NCBI GenBank assembly: GCA_041908065.1
Contig: JAYRGC010000041.1
Coordinates: forward strand, 1-26,245
Length of the DNA: 26,245 bases
Reading direction: 5' to 3'
From: JAYRGC01 sp041908065
Lineage (GTDB): Bacteria; Pseudomonadota; Alphaproteobacteria; UBA9219
Within the stretch, counting starts at the first letter, position 1; every line of letters starts with the position of its first letter. The translations under genes and the position numbers were made by a program. A model generated the notes under the pieces. The model did no database searches. It saw only the letters and a program-made list of their open reading frames with translations, and had not been told where the DNA came from. Positions 21,042 through 26,245 of the stretch are shown here, piece by piece.

Positions 21042-22364
21042 CTATTCTTCGCTCAATTCGGTTTCTTCCGACACGCGTTGATCGGATGGCGGGTGGATAA
21101 GCACTTTGTCCACGCGTCTGCCGTCCATATCCACAACCTCGAACCTCGCATCGTGCAGATGGAAGTGGTCTCCGGCCACGGGTATCTTGCCCAAGCGATC
21201 GATGACGAATCCGGCCACGGTGTGGAAATCGCCGCCGTCGCGGAGGTTTTTCACCCCGATAAGGTTTTCCACTTCGTCTATCGGCGTCATGCCGTCTATC
21301 AGCCAGCTTCCGTCCTCGCGGCGAACCGGTTTATAGCTGGAATCCTGTCCGGTCTCCGGCAATTCTCCGGTAATGGCGACCAGTATGTCGGTGACAGACA
21401 CCACGCCCTCGACGCTGCCGTATTCGTCTATTACCACGGCCAAATGCTGCCCCGATTGCTTGAATTGATCCAAAAGCCTAAGAACCGGAGTGGTGTCGGG
21501 AACCACCAGAGGCGGGCGCATCACGTCGGCTAGAGAAGGTTTTTTGCCTTCGAATACGGCGTTCAGGATGTCCTTGGCGTGGACGATGCCCACCACTTCG
21601 TCCAAATCGCCGCGCCCGACCGGAAAACGGCTGTAGCCGCTGGAATGCATCGTCTCGGCCTGTTTTTCCGGGGATTCTTCCGCCCCCAGCCATACCATGT
21701 CTATGCGAGGTGTCATTATCGTCCGCACCGATCTGTCGGCCAGACGCATGACGCCTTCCAGCATTTCCTTTTCGGCTTGCTTAAAAACCCCTATCTCGGT
21801 TCCTTCGGCGATCAGATCTTTTACCTCGTCCTCCGTCACCGGAGTCGCCGTAGGATTGTTCAAGCCCAGCAACCGCAGCAAGAATTCGGTCGATACTTTT
21901 AACAGCCACACGACAGGCGCGGCTATTATGGAAAGAAAGCGCATTAAACGGGCGACGCGCACCGCTATTTCCTCGGCGTACGAAAGGCCTATGCGCTTGG
22001 GCAAAAGCTCTCCTATGACGAGGCTGAAATAGCTGACGACTACGACGGTGGAGCCCATCGCCACTGCGTCGCCGTAGGGATATATGTATGGATAGGCGTT
22101 CAAGTATTCGGCCAGCGGGGCGGCCAAGGTCGTGCCGCTGAAGGCTCCGGCCAGAATGCTGTTCAGGGTTATGCCGATCTGGACGATGGAAAGGAACGAT
22201 GTAGGGTCTTCGGCCAAAGCCAAGGCCACGTCCGCGCCCGGACGTTTTTCTTCAACCATCTGGCGAAGTCTGGCGCGTCTTGCGGAAACTATCGCCAATT
22301 CGGCCATGGCAAAGAACGCGTTAAGCAGCAAAAGCAGCAAAACGATTGATAAGTCGGCAAGCAC
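21042..22364 (-). CDS. HlyC/CorC-type (CNNM/DUF21) CBS-domain membrane protein
   Basis: A protein of 440 aa. The N-terminal DUF21/CNNM domain (1-190) has hydrophobic segments (LSIVLLLLLLNAFFAMAELA, STVVVVSYFSLVIGELLP, FLSIIAAPVVWLLKVSTEFL). A pair of CBS domains follows (about 205-335): MTPRIDMVWLGAEESPEKQA, VVGIVHAKDILNAVFEGKKP, HLAVVIDEYGSVEGVVSVTD. A CorC_HlyC domain (about 350-425) ends the protein, with GMTPIDEVENLIGVKNLRDG and TVAGFVIDRLGKIPVAGD. This family is linked to magnesium/cobalt or polyamine efflux and membrane stress; the substrate here is unknown. It starts with GTG at 22364, with GAGG nine bases upstream. It is convergent with the GGDEF gene. Confidence 0.9.
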   Translation of the reverse strand: MLADLSIVLLLLLLNAFFAMAELAIVSARRARLRQMVEEKRPGADVALALAEDPTSFLSIVQIGITLNSILAGAFSGTTLAAPLAEYLNAYPYIYPYGDAVAMGSTVVVVSYFSLVIGELLPKRIGLSYAEEIAVRVARLMRFLSIIAAPVVWLLKVSTEFLLRLLGLNNPTATPVTEDEVKDLIAEGTEIGVFKQAEKEMLEGVMRLADRSVRTIMTPRIDMVWLGAEESPEKQAETMHSSGYSRFPVGRGDLDEVVGIVHAKDILNAVFEGKKPSLADVMRPPLVVPDTTPVLRLLDQFKQSGQHLAVVIDEYGSVEGVVSVTDILVAITGELPETGQDSSYKPVRREDGSWLIDGMTPIDEVENLIGVKNLRDGGDFHTVAGFVIDRLGKIPVAGDHFHLHDARFEVVDMDGRRVDKVLIHPPSDQRVSEETELSEE

Positions 22365-22665
22365 TTGCTTCAGCCTCGCTAAGCGGAAAAGGTGTCCCCC
22401 AATCTAACGGCTAGATGGCGGCAAAGCAATGCCCGCAAAATGGATGGTTATTATCTCCCCAAAAGTGCCGTCATTGCGAGCGTCGCCCTTGCGACGCGAA
22501 GCAATCCAGAGGAATGGATCAACGGCACTGGATTGCTTCGCCGCCCGAAAGCGTTCAACGCTGTCAAACCAACAGTGTGGCGGCTCGCAATGACGGCCTT
22601 TGGCTTGTAATAGGGTAGATGAGGGCGCGGCCAAATTACCCGCCAGTTTGTGACAAGAGCCGGTT
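22365..22665. other. Intergenic region dominated by a palindromic repeat
   Basis: The 301-bp gap between uvrB and the CBS-domain gene is mostly occupied by the composite repeat at 22467-22597 and by a tail related to the one after the GGDEF gene. No separate gene or clear promoter was seen. Short frames here are the repeat read as protein. Confidence 0.6.
22467..22597. repeat. Composite inverted repeat (BIME/MITE-like)
   Basis: Outer arms GCCGTCATTGCGAGC (22467-22481) and GCTCGCAATGACGGC (22583-22597) are exact reverse complements. Inner arms GCGAAGCAATCCAG (22496-22509) and CTGGATTGCTTCGC (22528-22541) are also exact. The same architecture recurs at 26150-26245. It carries no ORF with a start and ribosome binding site, so it is a non-autonomous or REP/BIME-type element. 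It sits downstream of uvrB and may act as an mRNA-stabilising structure. Confidence 0.85.
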
Positions 22666-24723
22666 CTATTTTCCGATAGAGACCTCCATCTCTACCGCCT
22701 CCAACCTCCGCAGCTCGTCGCGGAGGCGGGCGGCTTCCTCGAATTCCAGATTTTCCGCAGCTTTTCTCATGCGCTTGTCCAGATCGCGGATGGTGGAGCG
22801 GAGGTTTTTTCCCGACAGGGCAGGGGCGTCGGCGATCCCCGCCGATACCGTCACCCGATCGGCGCGTTCGAACACCGATCCCATGACGTCGCCGATGCTC
22901 TTGCGGACGCTTTCGGGCGTGATGCCGTGAAGGGCATTCCACGCCATTTGTTTCTCGCGCCGCCGCGAGGTTTCCTCGATGGCGGCCTTCATGCTGCCTG
23001 TCACCTTGTCGGCGTAAAGGATGGCGCGTCCGTCCACGTTGCGGGCGGCGCGGCCTATGGTCTGAATGAGGGATGTGCGGGAGCGCAAATATCCCTCGCG
23101 GTCGGCGTCGAGTATGGCGACGAGCGAGCATTCCGGAATGTCCAATCCCTCGCGCAACAGATTGATGCCGATCAGCACGTCGTAAACCCCCAGCCGCAGA
23201 TCGCGGATGATCTCTATCCGTTCCAACGTCTCCACGTCGGAGTGGATATAGCGCACGCGGATTCCCGCCTCGGTCATATAATCGGTCAAAGCCTCGGCCA
23301 TCTTCTTGGTAAGCGTCGTCACCAAAACCCGTTCGCCGCGACCGGCGGCGGCGCGGCATTCGGCCAGCAGATCGTCCACCTGCTTTTCGGTGGGGCGGAC
23401 GATGACGGGCGGATCGGCAAGTCCGGTCGGGCGCACCACCTGCTCGACGAAAACCCCGCCGGTTCTTTCGAGTTCCCAAGCCGACGGAGTGGCGGAGACG
23501 AACACCGTCTGCGGTCGCATCTTGTCCCACTCCTCGAACTTCAACGGGCGGTTGTCGACGCACGAAGGCAGGCGGAATCCGAATTCGGCCAAAGTGGATT
23601 TGCGCTGGAAATCGCCGCGATACATTCCCTGAAGCTGTGGAATCATCACATGGCTTTCATCGACGAACAGCATGGCGTTTTTCGGCAAATATTCGAACAA
23701 AGTCGGCGGAGGCTCTCCGCTTTGGCGTCCGGTCAGATAACGCGAATAGTTTTCGATGCCGGAGCAGCTTCCGGCGGCGACCATGCTTTCCATGTCGAAG
23801 GTGACGCGCTCGCGCAGGCGTTGCTCCTCCAGCAGTTTTCCGGCGGCGGTCAATTGCGCCAGCCTTTCCTTAAGCTCAATTTTGATGTTTTCGACCGCCT
23901 GTTGCAGCGTCGGCTTGGGCGTGACGTAGTGGCTGTTGGCGTAGATTTTGACGGCATCCAAAACGTCGCCCTTGTCTCCGGTCAACGGGTCTATCTCAGT
24001 GATTTTCTCTATCTCGTCGTCGAACATCGAAAACCGCCAAGCCCGATCCTCAAGGTGCGCCGGAAACAGCTCGATCGTGTCGCCGCGCGCGCGGAAATCG
24101 CCGCGCCCGAAACCGATGTCGTTGCGGCGGTATTGCAATTCGACCAGCGCGGAGAGCAGTTTATCGCGGGGAACGGTCTGTCCTTTAGACAGCGTAAGCG
24201 TCATTTCCTGATAAGTTTCGACCGATCCGATGCCGTAGATGCACGACACTGAGGCCACGATTATCGCGTCATCGCGCTCCAGCAAGGCGCGGGTGGCGGC
24301 ATGGCGCATCCGGTCTATCTGCTCGTTGATGACGGCTTCCTTCTCGATGAAGGTGTTGGTGCGCGGAACGTAGGCCTCGGGCTGGTAATAATCGTAATAG
24401 CTGACGAAATACTCCACCGCGTTGTCGGGAAAAAACGACTTCATCTCGCCGTAAAGCTGCGCCGCCAGCGTCTTGTTAGGCGCGAGGATAATGGCAGGCC
24501 GCTGCAATTCGTTGATGGCGTGGGCGACGGTGAAGGTCTTGCCGGATCCCGTAACGCCCAGCAAAACCTGATCCCTGTCGCCGCGCCGCAAGCCTGCGGT
24601 CAATTCTCGGATAGCCTGCGGTTGATCCCCTGCCGGAGAAAAGTCCGAGCGCAGGACGAATTTGCGTCCGCCTTCCGGCCTTACATCGGGTTTAAGCACG
24701 TCGGCGAAAAGGGGGAATGTCAC
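22666..24723 (-). CDS. uvrB: Excinuclease ABC subunit B
   Basis: A protein of 685 aa. It is the DNA-damage recognition helicase of nucleotide excision repair that loads with UvrA and recruits UvrC. Walker A is GVTGSGKT at about residues 56-63. The beta-hairpin region is SYYDYYQPEAYVPRTNTFIE, and DEAD-like LFVDESHVMIPQLQG and VFVSATPSAWELERTGG follow. The helicase C motifs are INLLREGLDIPE and QTIGRAARN. The C-terminal UVR motif is DKRMRKAAENLEFEEAARLR (UvrC contact). The start is GTG at 24723, overlapping the upstream TGA (GTGA) with GGAAAGG eight bases upstream; the 62-codon in-frame extension to 24909 overlaps another gene and is rejected. Length fits the family (about 670). Confidence 0.97.
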   Translation of the reverse strand: MTFPLFADVLKPDVRPEGGRKFVLRSDFSPAGDQPQAIRELTAGLRRGDRDQVLLGVTGSGKTFTVAHAINELQRPAIILAPNKTLAAQLYGEMKSFFPDNAVEYFVSYYDYYQPEAYVPRTNTFIEKEAVINEQIDRMRHAATRALLERDDAIIVASVSCIYGIGSVETYQEMTLTLSKGQTVPRDKLLSALVELQYRRNDIGFGRGDFRARGDTIELFPAHLEDRAWRFSMFDDEIEKITEIDPLTGDKGDVLDAVKIYANSHYVTPKPTLQQAVENIKIELKERLAQLTAAGKLLEEQRLRERVTFDMESMVAAGSCSGIENYSRYLTGRQSGEPPPTLFEYLPKNAMLFVDESHVMIPQLQGMYRGDFQRKSTLAEFGFRLPSCVDNRPLKFEEWDKMRPQTVFVSATPSAWELERTGGVFVEQVVRPTGLADPPVIVRPTEKQVDDLLAECRAAAGRGERVLVTTLTKKMAEALTDYMTEAGIRVRYIHSDVETLERIEIIRDLRLGVYDVLIGINLLREGLDIPECSLVAILDADREGYLRSRTSLIQTIGRAARNVDGRAILYADKVTGSMKAAIEETSRRREKQMAWNALHGITPESVRKSIGDVMGSVFERADRVTVSAGIADAPALSGKNLRSTIRDLDKRMRKAAENLEFEEAARLRDELRRLEAVEMEVSIGK

Positions 24724-24989
24724 CTGACAAGCCTTTCCCACGCTTTCCTTACCCACGGCAAACCTAGGGTCGACAGCAAATAACCGGCTGTGGGTACGAT
24801 TGCCGCCAGTGCCCAGTCCGGCGCGGGCACTACATAGATGAATATGACGCAAGCGCAGCAATACGTTATAAACGCGATGAAGGCGCGGCGAGTCGCACTG
24901 GTTTCCCACGCCTTGTCCTTGGACACTTTGGCGTTGCGGACTTCAATTGCGCTTATTCTTTCTTCTATATCCATATCGGCTTTTTTCAC
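24720..24989 (-). CDS. Small two-TM membrane protein
   Basis: A protein of 89 aa. An N-terminal charged helix (DIEERISAIEVRNAKVSKDK) is followed by two hydrophobic segments (AFIAFITYCCACVIFIYVV and WALAAIVPTAGYLLSTLG) and a basic end VRKAWERLVR. It starts with GTG at 24989, overlapping the kdsD TGA (GTGA), and its stop overlaps the uvrB GTG, so the three genes form one translationally coupled operon. No family is recognised; it looks like an inner-membrane protein. Confidence 0.75.
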   Translation of the reverse strand: MKKADMDIEERISAIEVRNAKVSKDKAWETSATRRAFIAFITYCCACVIFIYVVPAPDWALAAIVPTAGYLLSTLGLPWVRKAWERLVR

Positions 24990-25957
24990 GCGATTCCCGC
25001 TTGCAGCAAATCATGGATATGCAGCACTCCGACCGGAACGCCGTTTTCAACCACGAACACCTGCGTGCGCTTGTTGTCGTTCAGCATTCCCATGGCTTCG
25101 GCTGCGAGCATCCGCGAGGTGACCGTCATCGGATCGCTGGTCATCACCTCTCGCGCCTTTTTGGTGAGGATTCCAGCGTCCATGTGGCGGCGCAAATCGC
25201 CGTCGGTGATTATTCCGCGTAATTTTCCGGCATCGTCCACTATCCCCGCGCAACCCAGCCGCTTTTCCGTCATCACCATGATCACGCCGTTCATGGCGTC
25301 GTTCTCTTTCGCCAATGGGATAGCCTCGCCCTTGTGCATCATGTCTTCTACCCGCGCCAGCTTGTTTCCGAGCTTGCCGCCCGGGTGGAAATTACGGAAA
25401 TCGCTGGCGGTGAAGCCCTTGGCCTCCAGCAACGCCACAGCCAAGGCGTCGCCCAAGGCCAGCATCATAGTAGTGGAGGTGGTGGGGGCAAGCCCCAGCG
25501 ATCCCGCCTCCGGCAACGGCGGCAGCAGCAGCGAAACATCCGCCGCCTGCGCCAACGCGCTCTGGGCGCGGCTGGTGATGCCCACCAATGGAATGGAAAA
25601 ACGCCGCGAATACGCTATCAAATCGCCCAGCTCCGCCGTGTCGCCGGAATTAGACAGCGCGACGACGCAATCCTCGCGGGTCACCATGCCGAGATCCCCG
25701 TGGCTAGCTTCGCCCGGGTGAACGAATATGGCCGGAGTTCCGGTGGAAGCCATCGTCGCGGCGATTTTGCGGGCGATATGACCGCTTTTGCCCATGCCGC
25801 TGACGATGACGCGCCCCTTGCAGACGGCCAGAATCTCCACGGCCTTGCCGAATGTCGCGTCCAGTCCGGTTGCCAGCTTGGCCAAAGCCTCGCTCTCGGC
25901 CAACAAAACCCGCCTCGCGCTCGCCAAGGAAGATGTGTCTTCGCTGTCGGATGTCAT
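24986..25957 (-). CDS. kdsD: Arabinose-5-phosphate isomerase (KpsF/GutQ/KdsD family)
   Basis: A protein of 323 aa converting ribulose-5-phosphate to arabinose-5-phosphate, the first step to Kdo of lipopolysaccharide. The SIS domain occupies about 35-170: GRVIVSGMGKSGHIARKIAA, FVHPGEASHGDLGMV, VVALSNSGDTAELGDLI and LPEAGSLGLAPTTSTTMMLA. FRNFHPGGKLGNKLARVEDM follows, then a CBS pair (about 200-320) with GCAGIVDDAGKLRGIITDGD and QVFVVENGVPVGVLHIHDLL. The ATG at 25957 (MTSDSEDTSS) was chosen with GAGGA upstream; an extension to 25993 is possible. It suggests a Gram-negative host with LPS. It is coupled to the 2-TM gene. Confidence 0.93.
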   Translation of the reverse strand: MTSDSEDTSSLASARRVLLAESEALAKLATGLDATFGKAVEILAVCKGRVIVSGMGKSGHIARKIAATMASTGTPAIFVHPGEASHGDLGMVTREDCVVALSNSGDTAELGDLIAYSRRFSIPLVGITSRAQSALAQAADVSLLLPPLPEAGSLGLAPTTSTTMMLALGDALAVALLEAKGFTASDFRNFHPGGKLGNKLARVEDMMHKGEAIPLAKENDAMNGVIMVMTEKRLGCAGIVDDAGKLRGIITDGDLRRHMDAGILTKKAREVMTSDPMTVTSRMLAAEAMGMLNDNKRTQVFVVENGVPVGVLHIHDLLQAGIA

Positions 25958-26149
25958 GTCCTGCAATCCTCTTTCATAACGGCAAACTGCCAATCAACAA
26001 AATACCTAAAACGCGAAGAGCTATAAACTTAAAAAAAAGCGAGTTCTTATAGCGGTTGCAAGTGCCTTCATTGCGAGGTGATACAGCCAAGTGCCGCCTT
26101 GTTGAGCATACGGCCAAAGGCCGTCTTGTTAAGTATACGGCCAAAGGCC
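25958..26149. other. Intergenic region upstream of kdsD with tandem short palindromes
   Basis: Two copies of ATACGGCCAAAGGCCGTC lie at 26108-26125 and 26135-26152. Each forms a small hairpin (ACGGCC AAA GGCCGT), and they are separated by TTGTTAAGT. They lead directly into the larger repeat at 26150. An AT-rich stretch (about 26025-26050) lies near the kdsD start, but no convincing minus-strand promoter was identified. Confidence 0.5.
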
Positions 26150-26245
26150 GTCATTGCGAGCCGCCCCTTGGCGGCGAAGCAATCCAGAGCCGTTGATCCA
26201 TGACTCTGGATTGCTTCGCGTCGCAAGGGCGACGCTCGCAATGAC
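26150..26245. repeat. Composite inverted repeat, second copy
   Basis: GTCATTGCGAGC (26150-26161) and GCTCGCAATGAC (26234-26245) are the outer arms; the window ends exactly at the outer arm. GCGAAGCAATCCAG (26174-26187) and CTGGATTGCTTCGC (26206-26219) are the inner arms. Inner and outer arms are identical to those of the repeat at 22467-22597, while the central loop differs and the asymmetric CGTCGCAAGGGCGACG side is swapped. This suggests a family whose halves exchange orientation. Confidence 0.85.

Noticed and set aside
22927..24252. A 441-codon plus-strand open frame
   Set aside because: It is the antisense shadow of uvrB, whose motifs are unambiguous.
24724..24909. N-terminal extension of UvrB to 24909
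   Set aside because: The extra 62 residues overlap the 2-TM gene and do not resemble UvrB, while the GTG at 24723 has a ribosome binding site and gives the family length.
1..26245. CRISPR array
   Set aside because: No regularly spaced direct repeats with unique spacers were seen. The Cas4-like gene is a phage replication nuclease and not part of a cas cluster.

Overview
The window looks like part of an alphaproteobacterial chromosome carrying one end of a temperate-phage-type element. The host assignment is an inference from gene content: ParB-domain methyltransferases, DUF6362- and DUF6511-like phage proteins, a kdsD-uvrB neighbourhood, and the GTCATTGCGAGC...GCGAAGCAATCCAG repeat family. 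Genus cannot be read from the sequence.

Layout. (1) Positions 1-11.7 kb hold a minus-strand phage operon. In transcription order it encodes a Cro-like HTH protein, RuvC-like resolvase, a hypothetical protein, a RecA-like ATPase, an ssDNA-binding-type protein, an SF2 helicase, a DUF6511-like zinc protein, a Cas4-like exonuclease and a primase-helicase. An iteron/AT-rich region follows, then two small genes (one DUF6362-like), a 95-aa protein, a MerR-like HTH protein and two ParB-domain proteins, the first fused to a DNA methyltransferase and the second cut by the window edge. Many genes overlap by ATGA or TTGA. (2) Positions 11.7-15.2 kb hold the lysogeny module, mainly on the plus strand: two XRE regulators, a lone opposite-strand ORF, and a tightly coupled four-gene operon (76-aa protein, 29-aa Trp/Arg-rich peptide, excisionase-type HTH, tyrosine integrase). 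(3) Positions 15.2-17.9 kb hold a three-gene minus-strand cargo operon: a ThsB-like TIR protein, a caspase-like protease and a second TIR-like protein. (4) Positions 18040-18114 are tRNA-Thr(GGT), whose 3' end faces the element and is the likely attachment site. (5) From about 18.1 kb the genes look like core chromosome: glyA, a GGDEF protein with a frame break at an A8 tract, a CorC/HlyC-type CBS protein, uvrB, a 2-TM protein and kdsD, with interspersed palindromic repeats.

Working together. The 15.2-17.9 kb operon is the most notable system. TIR plus caspase-like protease is the architecture of type IV Thoeris, in which a TIR-made cyclic ADP-ribose isomer activates a protease that halts phage growth. 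Here a third, translationally coupled gene (TIR-like N-terminus plus an unrecognised C-terminal module) extends it, and its promoter carries a palindrome between -35 and -10. Its position between integrase and tRNA suggests the element carries anti-phage immunity as cargo. A second system-level signal is a 13-bp palindrome (ATCC-N5-GGAT) at three intergenic clusters (2.27, 11.7-11.8 and 13.35 kb). It probably defines the prophage repressor regulon, linking the immunity region, the xis-int operon and the methyltransferase operon.
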